Source: Streptomyces sp. E2N166 (GTDB taxonomy: Bacteria > Actinomycetota > Actinomycetes > Streptomycetales > Streptomycetaceae). From it: a stretch of 37,122 nucleotides of DNA. Position numbers and translations under genes: made by a program. Below the pieces are notes generated by a model. That model was not told the DNA's origin. It saw only the letters and a list, made by a program, of their open reading frames with translations, and did no database searches. Below, one piece after another: positions 1 through 8,006 of the stretch (position 1 is the stretch's first letter; each line of letters starts with the position of its first letter). The DNA is taken from assembly GCF_003671715.1 (NCBI RefSeq), contig NZ_RAIF01000006.1, forward strand, positions 28,276-65,397, written 5' to 3'.

Positions 1-16
1 GTGCGGGCGGGCGGGT

Positions 17-715
17 TCAGCCGCCGTGCGGGGGCCGGTCGCCGGGCGCGAGCCGGGGGGCGAAGGGCCCGTGCAGGGCTGCCCACTGCAGGAGCAGGAG
101 GGTCTTGCCGTCGGTGATGCGTCCGTCGGCGGTCATGGCGAGGGCCTCGGTGAAGGGGAGTTCCAGGACCTCGATGTCCTCGCCCTCCTCCTCCACTCCC
201 CCGCCCGCGGCGAGGCGGTCGGCCGGGGTATAGGGGGCGGCGAAGAAGTGGAGGCGCTCGGTGACCGAGCCCGGGCTCATGTAGGCGTCGAGGACGTGGG
301 TGAGCGGGCCGAGCCTGACGCCGAGTTCCTCGGCGCTCTCGCGGCGGATCGCGGTGGCCGGATCGTCCGCGTCAAGCAGTCCGGCCGCCGCCTCGACGAG
401 CATGCCGTCGGGGTGGCCGTTGACGTAGGCGGGGTAGCGGAACTGACGGATGAGCAGGACGCGGCCGCGGCCGGTGTCGTAGGGCAGGACGACGGCGCCG
501 TTGCCGCGGTCGTAGGTCTCGCGCTGCTGGGTCTCCCATCGTCCGTCGCGGCGCCGGTAGTCGAAGGTGGTGCGGCGCAGGACGTGCCAGCCCTGCGAGG
601 TGAGCTCCACGTCGCGTATCCGGACGCGGGGGTTGCGGTCGAGGCCGCGTCCGGCGAGGTGGAGACCGGTGCGCCCGCGGTGGTCGGGGATGTCGACACC
701 CGGGCCGCCTTTCAC
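17..715 (-). CDS. Nudix hydrolase, NudK-like (nucleotide-sugar / ADP-ribose pyrophosphatase)
   Basis: This 232-aa protein is predicted to cleave a nucleoside diphosphate linked to another moiety. The Nudix box runs from about residue 112 to 133 as GLLDADDP...RRESAEELG. It has the one-residue-shorter spacing and GLLD start typical of the NudK branch (GDP-mannose pyrophosphatase); the usual Glu at position 118 is Asp, while the REx2EE core (E126, E129, E130) is intact. Another feature of the subgroup is the RQFRYPAYV segment before the box. The start is a GTG sharing a 4-bp GTGA overlap with the stop of the upstream DUF4406 gene, so the two are translationally coupled. ADP-ribose is an equally possible substrate; the exact substrate cannot be read from the sequence. 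Confidence 0.9.
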   Translation of the reverse strand: MKGGPGVDIPDHRGRTGLHLAGRGLDRNPRVRIRDVELTSQGWHVLRRTTFDYRRRDGRWETQQRETYDRGNGAVVLPYDTGRGRVLLIRQFRYPAYVNGHPDGMLVEAAAGLLDADDPATAIRRESAEELGVRLGPLTHVLDAYMSPGSVTERLHFFAAPYTPADRLAAGGGVEEEGEDIEVLELPFTEALAMTADGRITDGKTLLLLQWAALHGPFAPRLAPGDRPPHGG

Positions 716-1095
716 GCGGCCTCCTGCGGGGTGCGGCGGGGAAGGTCGGCGACGTCGTGGTAGACGGGCAGGCCGCGCCGGCGGGCGGTGGCGACGTCCT
801 GGTCGGCGCCGGCGGAGTCACCCGGCAGGCGCAGCACGGCGTCGCAGTGGGCGAGCAGCCGGTCGGCTGCCGGGTAGAGCACCTGGTCGGCGAGGGGGTC
901 GGTGGGGCCGGCACCGGCGGAGCGCAGGATGGGCAGGGCGATCCACTCGCCGATCACGGGGAGGTGGCCGGCCGCGAAGACGGGCCAGGCGGCGGCTTCG
1001 AGGCGGGCGAGGTTGGCGGCCATGGCCTGCGGGTCGCCGTCGGTGCCGGAGCGGTACGGGCCGGCGATCAGGATGAGCAGGGGCTTGTCGTTCAT
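712..1095 (-). CDS. DUF4406 / nucleoside 2-deoxyribosyltransferase-like protein
   Basis: This 127-aa protein opens with the strand-loop LLILIAGPYRSGT, the signature of DUF4406 and nucleoside 2-deoxyribosyltransferase-like Rossmann folds. Later segments (CDAVLRLPGDSAGAD, then ARRRGLPVYHD) match the C-terminal half of that fold. Family members handle N-glycosidic bonds of nucleosides; the true reaction here is unknown. I chose the ATG at 1095: an A/T-rich -10-like TATCTT lies 7 nt upstream on the minus strand and there is no ribosome site, so the mRNA may be leaderless. It is the first gene of a two-gene operon with the Nudix hydrolase and is divergent from the DeoR regulator 48 bp away. Confidence 0.8.
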   Translation of the reverse strand: MNDKPLLILIAGPYRSGTDGDPQAMAANLARLEAAAWPVFAAGHLPVIGEWIALPILRSAGAGPTDPLADQVLYPAADRLLAHCDAVLRLPGDSAGADQDVATARRRGLPVYHDVADLPRRTPQEAA

Positions 1096-1143
1096 GACCG
1101 CTAAGATACATGCAGAATCGCGCAACAACCGGAAGGAACGTGA
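1096..1143. promoter_or_regulatory. Divergent promoter/operator between DUF4406 and DeoR genes
   Basis: This 48-bp gap must hold both promoters. On the minus strand TATCTT (1103-1108) ends 7 nt before the DUF4406 ATG. On the plus strand GGAAGGAA (1131-1138) is the ribosome site of the DeoR gene. An imperfect dyad TGC-N8-GCA spans 1111-1124 and is a candidate DeoR operator, which would let the regulator control itself and the Nudix operon. The dyad is short, so this is inference. Confidence 0.4.
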
Positions 1144-1902
1144 ATGCTGGCTGCTGAACGACGCGAGCACCTGCTCGCTCTGCTCGCCCGCACGGGAAAG
1201 ATCGTGGCCAAGGACGTCGCCGCCGACCTGGGCATCTCCGAAGACAGCGTGCGGCGCGACCTGCGCGACCTCGCCGCGGAGGGGCTGTGCCAGAGGGTGT
1301 ACGGCGGCGCGCTGCCCGCGTCGCCCGCGGTGGTGGACTACGACGCGAGGCGGGCGGTGGCCCCGGAGGGCAAACGCAAGGTCGCCGCGGTGGCCGCCGC
1401 ACTGGTGCGGCCGGGCAGTTCGCTGATCCTCGACGGCGGCACCACCGCCCTCGCGGTGGCACAGGCGCTGCCGCAGGAGCTCACCTGCACGGTGATCACA
1501 CACAGCCCGACGATCGCCACGGCTCTGATCGACCACCCGGGGGCGGAGCTATTCCTGCTCGGCGGGCGCGTCTTCAAGCACTCGGCGGTCACCTGCGGTG
1601 CCGCCGCGGTCGAGGCCGCGCAGAACGTCTCCGCCGAGCTGTGCCTGCTCGGCGTCACCGGCGTGCACCCCGAGGCGGGACTGACCACCGCGGACGCCGA
1701 CGAGGCGGCGATGAAACGCGCCCTGGCCGCACGGGCCGCGGACACCTACATCCTCGCCTCCTTCGAGAAGATCGGAACGGCCTCGCCCTACCGCGTCCTG
1801 CCGTGGGAGAAGATCACCGGACTGATCACCGACGCCGATCCCCACGACACGGTCATCGGACGGCTCAGGGCCCTGGGCGTCAAGACCCTCACCGCCGAAT
1901 GA
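1144..1902 (+). CDS. DeoR/GlpR-family transcriptional regulator
   Basis: This 252-aa protein has the full DeoR layout. An N-terminal helix-turn-helix (about residues 20-58, AADLGISEDSVRRDLRDLA, followed by the family hinge RVYGGA) is joined to a sugar-phosphate-isomerase-like sensor domain (LDGGTTALAVAQAL near residue 100, GVTGVHPEAGLTT near 178). The start ATG follows GGAAGGAA with good spacing. DeoR members are usually repressors released by a phosphorylated sugar or nucleoside. Next to a deoxyribosyltransferase-like gene and a Nudix hydrolase, a phosphorylated ribose-type effector is plausible but unproven. Its stop overlaps the next start as ATGA. Confidence 0.93.
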   Translation: MLAAERREHLLALLARTGKIVAKDVAADLGISEDSVRRDLRDLAAEGLCQRVYGGALPASPAVVDYDARRAVAPEGKRKVAAVAAALVRPGSSLILDGGTTALAVAQALPQELTCTVITHSPTIATALIDHPGAELFLLGGRVFKHSAVTCGAAAVEAAQNVSAELCLLGVTGVHPEAGLTTADADEAAMKRALAARAADTYILASFEKIGTASPYRVLPWEKITGLITDADPHDTVIGRLRALGVKTLTAE

Positions 1903-2324
1903 AGAAGCAGCCCAGCAGCAGCCGGCCGCAACAGGACCAGCCGGCCGCAGCCGCCGCTCGCCCCGCACCCGGGGAACCGGAGCACCCCCTCGTCCGCGAC
2001 GTCTTCCCGGACCTCGTCGCCGAACTGACCGCCCTTCTGCAGGACGAGGGGGAGAGCGAACTGGCGGTCTGCGCGCGGGACCTGCGGCTGGTCGAGGAGT
2101 GCGGCTGCGGCGACGGCTTCTGCCAGAGCATCCGGACGGCAGAACATCCGCGGGGGCGGCCCTACGGCCCGGGCCACCGGTGCGTACCTCTCTCGCCCTC
2201 GACGGGCACGCTGATCCTGGACGTCGTGGACGGGCGGATCGTGTACATCGAGGTACTCGACCGGCCGACCCTGCACCGCCTGGAAGAACGGGCTCAGCCG
2301 AAGGGGCCGCCGGCGAAGGCGTAG
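1899..2324 (+). CDS. Hypothetical protein coupled to DeoR regulator
   Basis: This 141-aa protein starts at the ATG of an ATGA overlap with the DeoR stop, so it is translationally coupled. After a Gln/Ala/Pro-rich N-terminus (residues 1-30) comes a compact acidic domain with a Cys cluster (EECGCGDGFCQS, about residues 68-79) and a C-terminal beta-type segment (TGTLILDVVDGRIVYIEVLD). The CGCGDGFC cluster could bind a metal or simply be structural. I do not recognise a named family. Its last 31 bases overlap the tail of the convergent SGNH hydrolase pseudogene. Confidence 0.75.
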   Translation: MKKQPSSSRPQQDQPAAAAARPAPGEPEHPLVRDVFPDLVAELTALLQDEGESELAVCARDLRLVEECGCGDGFCQSIRTAEHPRGRPYGPGHRCVPLSPSTGTLILDVVDGRIVYIEVLDRPTLHRLEERAQPKGPPAKA

Positions 2325-3451
2325 GCGGCGAAGCGCCTACCCATGCGGCGGTACGCGGCGGCGGTGGAGTGGAGGCCGTCGCCCAGGTCGCCCGCCTCGT
2401 GCGGGCCGAGCAGTGTTCGTCCGTCGAGATGGTGGAGGTGGGGATCGGACGCCTGGCGTGCCGCGGCGATCCGGGCCAGCTCGGCACGGACCACCGTATG
2501 CGACAGTGCGCCGCCGGCCACGTCGGCCGGGTCGCCCAGGGCGGCGATCCTCCCGTCCGGTCCCGTCCGGTCCGGTCGCGGCCGGGCCGGGAACCTGCTC
2601 AAGGGCCGGACAGCTCACCGGGGAGATCAGCAGCAGCGGGGTGTCGGGGTGGCCGTCGCGGATCGTGTCCAGGAATCCGTGGAGCGCCGGGCCGAACGTC
2701 CGCAGCCGGAAGGCGGACAGGGCCACGATGTTGATGCCCACCTTGAGGCTGATCAGGTCGGCAGGCATGTCGCGGGTCGTCCGGGCGACGTAGGGGTCCA
2801 GCAGTGCGTTGCCCGCCTGGCTGAGGTTGATCACCTCCGCACCTGCGAGCACGGCCGCCACCACCGACCAGGTCCCGGTCGGGCCGTCGGCCTCGATGCA
2901 GTGGCTGATGGAACTTCCGTGGTGCACCCAGCGGCGCCGCCCGTCCGGCAGCGGTGCCAGCACCTCGCCGTCAGCGCGCAGTGCCACCAGCTCCGTAGGG
3001 GTCTGCTGAGGAAGCCACAGCTCGACGTTCTTCATGCCCCTCGGCAGTCCGGCGACCCGTACGCTCCCGGGCTTGTCCGCAACGAGTCGCTGGACGGCCC
3101 CGGGGCCCGCCATCCGCAGCACGTTGCCCACCGGCGCCTGCCGGCGCCCGGCCAGGGCGCCGTCCACCAGCAACTCGAGCATTCCGGTCGGGCGAGGGCG
3201 GGGGTCGCCGTCGAGCCGGGCGGTGGAGGTGAGTACCTCGAACTCCAGGGTGCGCGCGTCGGTGCGGAACACCAGCCGCACCCCCGAAGGGATCACGTCG
3301 GTCCATGGACCGAGGGGTCCTGGTACTGCTCCTTGGTCCACGCGGGAAACCGGCGCGGCATCACCCCCGCCGGTGTGGTCTCCAGGTCCAGCGCACCCAG
3401 CCACTCCACCGGCCCGCCGACCAGGGGAACCATCCGCATCCTCACCGTCAT
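2294..3451 (-). pseudogene. SGNH/GDSL-type hydrolase, broken by two frameshifts
   Basis: The central reading frame (about 3320 down to 2570) encodes a lipase/esterase-like SGNH hydrolase: RWVHHGSSISHC carries the nucleophile Ser, LISLKVGINI the GxN block, and LLLISPVSCPA the strand before the C-terminus. The catalytic Asp-His block (GDGLHS) lies in another frame at 2294-2602. The two frames would join if one copy of an exact 10-bp tandem duplication at 2551-2570 were removed. At the 5' end a third frame starting at 3451 or 3439 (MRMVPLVGG, WTKEQYQDP) must shift near 3300-3320 to enter the main frame. As read here no full-length protein can be made. Either the gene has decayed or the assembly has indels; the exact duplication favours a real mutation. 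Confidence 0.75.
2551..2570. repeat. Exact 10-bp tandem duplication causing a frameshift
   Basis: TCCCGTCCGG occurs twice back to back (2551-2560 and 2561-2570), followed by TCCGG. Removing one copy gives a continuous minus-strand reading through GPDGRIAALGDP into the catalytic Asp-His block of the SGNH hydrolase. Confidence 0.95.
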
Positions 3452-3512
3452 CGCCCCTGTCTTCCCGGGCCGGTGCGCCTGGTAGCGGGCGCCGGGCCGG
3501 TGTCCGCGTGGT

Positions 3513-4061
3513 TCATCGGCGCCCGCCGGGCTCCCAGTCGTGGACCTCGATGTCCGCGTACCGGTCCGCGGTCAGGACGGCGCGGGCCGCCTCCGGGTCC
3601 GGGGCCCCGAGGAGCACCGCCGTGCCCAGCCATGTGCCGCCGTCGTCGGACAGCAGCGGCCCGTAGGCGATCAGCTCGTCCTGGCCGGGCGGCGGGGCGA
3701 GGTCGGCGGCCGGGCCCTGGCCGAGGCCCAGCACCAGGTACCGGCTGCCGCCGCCGCGGCCACCGGGCGCATCCCACATGGTGCGCCCCAGCACGTTGCG
3801 CCACCGGCGCAGCAGCACGTCCCGGTACGCACCGGCCTGGTAGGTGGGCTCGTCGAAGGCGAACGCGCGGGCGTCGGAGGCAGCGGGCAGGTCGACGATG
3901 TGCACGCTTCCCGTGGGCGTTTCCCCGTCGTCGGCGAAGGTCGGGCCGCGGGCGATCAGTCCCTTCGCGTACCGGTCCATGTAGGACCAGTGCTCCTCCT
4001 GTAGCTCCTCGCGCAGCGCGAGGGAGCCCAGCCGGTCCCGGTGATAGCAGAAGTACTCCAT
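3513..4061 (-). CDS. YCII-related domain protein
   Basis: This 182-aa protein starts MEYFCYHRDR and contains the pattern of a YciI-like alpha/beta barrel domain: SYMDRYAKGLIARGPTFADDG, then SVHIVDLPAASDARAFAFDEPTYQAG. It appears to hold two such halves, since a second similar stretch (LIAYGPLLSDDG ... GTAVLLGAPDPEAARAVL) follows residue 120. YciI-type domains bind small molecules and some act as dehydrochlorinases or muconolactone-isomerase-like enzymes; no substrate can be named. I prefer the ATG at 4061, 9 nt after GGAAGGG, over the GTG at 4067, which is only 3 nt away. Confidence 0.82.
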   Translation of the reverse strand: MEYFCYHRDRLGSLALREELQEEHWSYMDRYAKGLIARGPTFADDGETPTGSVHIVDLPAASDARAFAFDEPTYQAGAYRDVLLRRWRNVLGRTMWDAPGGRGGGSRYLVLGLGQGPAADLAPPPGQDELIAYGPLLSDDGGTWLGTAVLLGAPDPEAARAVLTADRYADIEVHDWEPGGRR

Positions 4062-4390
4062 GACCACGAACCCTTCCTCACCAAGGGCGCCGTCTCAACC
4101 GGCTTTCGGCGGCGAGCTCCCCACGTCCCCGTTCCGGAAGACGTGACGAAGCCCCCGTACGGCGCCGGCGCCCCGGTGCGGGACGGCCGGCAACCACCCG
4201 ATGATCCCAGGGCCGGTGCGGGACACGCCGGTGCGGGTGAGCCGGGTGCGTGTTCCGGAGGGACGATCGCTCACGGGCGATGACTTCGCTCCGCGGTGAG
4301 AGTCTCCTTCACGAGCCTGCCCGCCGGACGCACCCCTGCTTCCGGCCCGGCCGCGACGCAGAGCACGACCCGCGACAGGAGACCTTCCCC
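4062..4390. other. Divergent intergenic region, no gene seen
   Basis: This 329-bp gap separates the YCII gene (minus) from the MPI-type gene (plus). It carries several short repeats of GGTGCGGGAC/GGTGCGGG between about 4174 and 4250. Reading frames across it do not look coding. AGGAGA at 4377-4382 is the ribosome site for the GTG at 4391. Confidence 0.5.
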
Positions 4391-5056
4391 GTGACCGAAC
4401 CCGAGCCGACCGTCGACCGCAGCCGCGGAAGAGGCCTCTGGCCCCTGATCCACACCGAGCGGGCGGCGCCGGCGGCCGACCTCGAAGACCTGACCGACGA
4501 GCAGTGGGCCACACCCGCGCTCTGCACCGGCCTGACGGTGCGTGAGGCGCTGGCCCATCTCACCGCGGGTGCGAGCCTCGACACCGTGCGCTGGCTGACG
4601 GGGGTGTTCCGCTGCCGGTTCGACTTCGACAAGCAGGTCGCCGTACGGCTGGCCGAACAGCTGGGCGCGGCTCCGGCCGGGACCCTCGATCGGTTTCGGC
4701 GGATCGTCCCGAGCACCACCACGCCTCCCTTGCCCGTCATCGCCATGCTGGGCGAGACGCTCGGGCACGGCGAGGACATCCGGCGCCCGCTGGGCATCCG
4801 TCACGCCTACCCGGTCGACGTCCTCACGCAGGTGGCCGAGTACTACCGCGGCTCTGACCTCGTCGTCCTCGCCAAGGGACGCATCGGCGGACTGGGACTC
4901 ACCGCGAACGACGGCCCCTTCACGACCGGTTCCAAACCTGCGGTGTCCAGCCCCACCCTGGCCCTGGTGATGGCCATGACCGGACGCGCCGCGTACTGCG
5001 ACGACCTCGAAGGCGACGGAGTGGACCTTCTCCGCAGCCGCCGCGAGACGGCGTGA
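4391..5056 (+). CDS. DinB/maleylpyruvate-isomerase-type mycothiol-dependent protein
   Basis: This 221-aa protein matches the TIGR03083-type family of actinobacterial four-helix proteins that includes mycothiol-dependent maleylpyruvate isomerase. The N-terminal helix is followed by the classic LEDLTDEQWATPALCTGLTVREALAHLTAG (W-x-x-P-x-x-C/L-x-G-W/L-T-V-R-x-x-L-x-H-L). A second helix pair carries GETLGHGEDIRRPLG with the metal-ligand-like His/Glu residues. The GTG start at 4391 follows AGGAGA by 8 nt; earlier in-frame ATGs read through the non-coding leader. The likely role is thiol-dependent isomerisation or transfer on a small metabolite; the substrate is unknown. Confidence 0.82.
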   Translation: MTEPEPTVDRSRGRGLWPLIHTERAAPAADLEDLTDEQWATPALCTGLTVREALAHLTAGASLDTVRWLTGVFRCRFDFDKQVAVRLAEQLGAAPAGTLDRFRRIVPSTTTPPLPVIAMLGETLGHGEDIRRPLGIRHAYPVDVLTQVAEYYRGSDLVVLAKGRIGGLGLTANDGPFTTGSKPAVSSPTLALVMAMTGRAAYCDDLEGDGVDLLRSRRETA

Positions 5057-5102
5057 AGAGTGTCGCGTACACCGCGCGGCCCAGGGCCCTACGCTGGCCC
5101 GC

Positions 5103-6161
5103 ATGCCGACCCGTGTACCGATCAGCGACGAGCTGCGTTCCGTGTTCGGCTCCCCCACCCGGGCCGCCCTCCTGGACAGCAGTCCGCGCTCCCGGGTGTG
5201 GCGGGTCGAGCTGAGCGGTGGCAGCCGGGTGATCGTCAAGCAGATCGCCGACGGGGGCGGGACCGGGTCCGACGGGGACGCGCGATACGCGCGGGAGGTC
5301 GCCGCGCTGCGGCTCGCCGCGCGGGCGACCCGGCCGGCCGTGGCGCCCGCACTCCTGGCAACGGACCCGGCGTCACGCGTGATGGTCCTGGAACACCTGG
5401 ACGACCTCGGCGCGGCCGACGACTGGATGCCCGGCTACGCCGAGTCCCTGGCCCGGCTGCACGCGCTCACCGGGCCGGCCGACACGGGAACGCTCCCGGC
5501 CTGGTCCGGGCCGACCGCCGCCGACGCCGAGTCATTCCTCGGGCTCGCCACGGCCCTTGACGTCGCCGTCCCGCCCCAAGTGCCGGACGAGCTCGCCGGC
5601 CTGCTCGACCGGCTCGACCCGGCGTCCCACCATGCGCTGCTGCACGGGGACCCCTGCCCCGGCAACGACCTGCGCACCGCCGCCGGCGTCCGGTTCGTCG
5701 ACTTCGAGCAGGCGTCGCTGGGCAACGGCCTGGTCGAACTCGCCTACCTGCGCATCGGCTTCCCGACCTGCTGGTGCGCCATGTCGGCCACCGCCGCGCC
5801 CCTCGCGGAGGCCGAGGCCGTCTACCGTGCCACCTGGCGCGGTCTCACCGGCAGGGACGTTCCCGGCGACCTCGCCGACGCCTGCGCCGGCTGGCTGATC
5901 CGTGGCGACGCACTCGTCGAACGCGCCCACCGCGAGACCGTCGACCACCTCGCGCGGGTGCCCGCGGAAGACTTCACATGGGGTTACGCCTCCGCCCGCG
6001 AACGCCTCGTCCACCGGCTCGGCGTGGTCGCCGGCCTGACCCGCGAACACGACCGCCTGCACGCACTCGGGCAGCTCAGCGCGGCGCTGGCCGCGCGCCT
6101 GCTGGAACGGTGGCCGGCCCTGCGCCCGCTCCCCACCCACCGCACACGGCCCTGGTCCTGA
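5103..6161 (+). CDS. Aminoglycoside-phosphotransferase-fold kinase (APH family)
   Basis: This 352-aa protein has the APH/choline-kinase fold. A nucleotide-loop Lys is seen at VIVKQ (residue 46). The hinge-like MVLEHLDD is at about 94-101. The catalytic loop LLHGDPCPGND is at 179-189 (H181, D183, N188). The metal-binding DFE is at 200-202. Members phosphorylate antibiotics, sugars, choline or thiols; the substrate here is not evident. The ATG at 5103 is preceded 7 nt upstream by TACGCT (5090-5095), a -10-like hexamer, and no ribosome site is visible, so a leaderless mRNA is likely. It lies 46 bp after the MPI-type gene but probably has its own promoter. Confidence 0.85.
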   Translation: MPTRVPISDELRSVFGSPTRAALLDSSPRSRVWRVELSGGSRVIVKQIADGGGTGSDGDARYAREVAALRLAARATRPAVAPALLATDPASRVMVLEHLDDLGAADDWMPGYAESLARLHALTGPADTGTLPAWSGPTAADAESFLGLATALDVAVPPQVPDELAGLLDRLDPASHHALLHGDPCPGNDLRTAAGVRFVDFEQASLGNGLVELAYLRIGFPTCWCAMSATAAPLAEAEAVYRATWRGLTGRDVPGDLADACAGWLIRGDALVERAHRETVDHLARVPAEDFTWGYASARERLVHRLGVVAGLTREHDRLHALGQLSAALAARLLERWPALRPLPTHRTRPWS

Positions 6162-6392
6162 CCGCCCGCGTGCTCACCGGGGCAGGGGGTGCGCCTGCGC
6201 CCAGCCGGTATCCGCGAGCCCTCCTGCCGCGCAGACGGCGCCCACGGCATGCCGCAGCGGTACCAGGGCACAGGGGCGCGATCCTGAATCCGCCAAGGCC
6301 GGTGAGCGGAGGATGTCGAGAAGGTGCCGCCGGCTCCGTCCCAGGGACATCAGCGGCCGCTACGGCCGCACGAGGAAGAAGGAGAGACCAGC

Positions 6393-6833
6393 ATGGCGAT
6401 TCAGCGGATGGACAACGTCGGCATCGTCGTCGAGGACCTGGACGCCGCCGTCGCGTTCTTCGTGGAACTCGGCATGGAGCTGGAGGGCAGGACGGAGGTC
6501 GAGGGCCTCTTCGCCGACCAGTGCACCGGACTCGACGGCGTCCACTGCGACATCGCGATGCTCCGGACCCCGGACGGCCACAGCCGGCTCGAGCTGGCGA
6601 AGTACCGCAGCCCCGCGGCGACCAGCGCCGGCCCACGCAACCCGCCGCACAACATCCTGGGCACGCACCGCGTCATGTTCGCCGTCGACGACCTCGAGGA
6701 CACCCTCGCCCGCCTGCGCCCGCACGGCGCCGAACTCGTCGGCGAGATCGCCAGGTTCCAGGACAGCTACGCGCTCTGCTACATCCGCGGCCCTGAAGGG
6801 ATCATAGTCGGACTGGCCGAGCAGCTGCACTGA
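6393..6833 (+). CDS. VOC-family (glyoxalase/bleomycin-resistance fold) protein
   Basis: This 146-aa protein has two beta-alpha-beta-beta-beta halves. The first opens MDNVGIVVEDLDAAVAFFVELGMELEG; the second is centred on HRVMFAVDDLEDTLARLRPHGAELVGE and ends YIRGPEGIIVGLAEQL. The usual first-strand metal His is Asn here (N8), whereas H at the second half and the terminal Glu are present. VOC proteins act as lyases, dioxygenases or resistance binding proteins. The ATG is preceded by GAAGGAGAG (6378-6386). A strong hairpin follows the gene. Confidence 0.88.
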   Translation: MAIQRMDNVGIVVEDLDAAVAFFVELGMELEGRTEVEGLFADQCTGLDGVHCDIAMLRTPDGHSRLELAKYRSPAATSAGPRNPPHNILGTHRVMFAVDDLEDTLARLRPHGAELVGEIARFQDSYALCYIRGPEGIIVGLAEQLH

Positions 6834-6944
6834 CAGGCGCGCGAGCCGCACCATGCGTCCGAGCAGGTTCCCGAACTCCCGGCATCCCGGCTGGCCTCGG
6901 GGAGGGGGCTCCGCCGTGCGTCCGCGGCCCCGGCTCCGCGGGGC

Positions 6945-6983
6945 GGCCGCCCCCGGTGCACTGGGGAACCACCGGGGGCGGCC
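6945..6983 (+). terminator. Hairpin terminator after the VOC gene
   Basis: GGCCGCCCCCGGTG (6945-6958) pairs exactly with CACCGGGGGCGGCC (6970-6983) across an 11-nt loop. An outer GGCTCCG/CGGAGCC pair extends the stem. There is no T-run, as is usual in Streptomyces. Confidence 0.75.
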
Positions 6984-7002
6984 CGGAGCCCGAAGGCCCC
7001 TA

Positions 7003-8006
7003 GGCGCTGTTTCTCGGATCTCCTGACTGGGGCGGGGTGTTGGGGTCAGGCTGGCTTCATGAGTCGTGGGGATCTGACGAACGCGGAATGGGCTCGGTTG
7101 GAGTCGTTCTTACCTCCTGGCGGTGCGCGGGGAGGTCGGTGGAGCGATCACCGTCGGGTGATCAACGGAGTGCTCTACCGGGTGCGGACGGGGGTGCAGT
7201 GGCGGGATCTGCCGGAACGGTTCGGCCCCTGGGAGACGGTCTATAAGCGGCATCGCCGCTGGTCAGCGGATGGAACGTGGAGAATGCTGCTGTCTCGCAT
7301 CCAGGCCGCCGAGGATGCCGCGGGCGGGATCGACTGGGACGTGTCAGTGGACTCGACCGCGGTGCGGGCCCATCAGCACGCCGCCGGTGCGAGGAAGGAG
7401 CCGCCGGCCCTGGATGCTCAAAAGGGGAACGGCCGGGGGACGAACCAGGTCGATCCGGTGCTGCGGAAACTGGCCATCCGCCTGGAGGAGGTGGTCAGAT
7501 CGGCGAATGTCTGGGACGCTCCCGCGGTGGATTCACCACCAAAATCCATCTCGCCGCCGACGGACGATGCCGGCCCCTCGCCTTCGTTCTGACACCAGGA
7601 CACTACGGTGACGGCCCGCAGCTCGAGCACGTGCTGGGGCAGATCTCCGTACCCCGATCCGGAGTGGGACGGCCCCGCACCCGGCCCGACCACGTGCTGG
7701 CCGACAAGGCCTACACGTCCCGAAGCAACCGGCGCTACCTGCGACGACGCGGAATCCGGCACACCATCCCCGAACGTCTCGACCAGCAAAGGCACAGGCA
7801 CAACCGAGGATCCCAAGGCGGCCGGCCCACCGGATTCGACCGCGAGCACTACAAGAAGCGCAACACCGTCGAACGTGCCATCAACCGACTCAAGGGCTTC
7901 CGCGCCGTCGCCACCCGCTACGAGAAACGCGCCTACATCTACCTCGGCACCGTCGCCCTCGCAGCCCTCATGGTCTGGCTCCGCACATGATCCGAGAAAC
8001 GGTGCC
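7003..8006 (+). mobile_element. IS5-family insertion sequence with frameshifted transposase
   Basis: This element of about 1.0 kb has 18-bp terminal inverted repeats, GGCGCTGTTTCTCGGATC at 7003-7020 and its near-complement at 7989-8006 (16 of 18 match). It is flanked by TA on both sides (7001-7002, 8007-8008), as expected for IS5-family target duplication. Sharp ends and little divergence suggest recent arrival even though its transposase is broken. Confidence 0.9.
7059..7990 (+). pseudogene. IS5-family DDE transposase, frameshifted
   Basis: The first frame (from the ATG at 7059) runs MSRGDLTNAEWARLESFLPP ... VDSTAVRAH, which carries the first catalytic Asp, up to EEVVRSANVWD. The second frame, ending at 7990, continues as LGRSRGGFTTKIHLAADG ... 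HVLADKAY (second Asp) ... RNTVERAINRLKG (Glu). The protein leaves frame at about 7506-7520, in AATGTCTGGGACGCTCC. One base or 13 bases appear missing. No slippery run lies at this point, so it looks like inactivation rather than programmed frameshifting. The stop codon lies inside the right inverted repeat. Confidence 0.88.

Noticed and set aside
26-763. Long plus-strand ORF opposite the Nudix gene
   Set aside because: It is the antisense shadow of a high-GC gene, without motif or ribosome site.
2343-3485. 380-codon plus-strand ORF over the SGNH region
   Set aside because: Shadow of the minus-strand hydrolase; Arg/Gly/His-rich with no domain.
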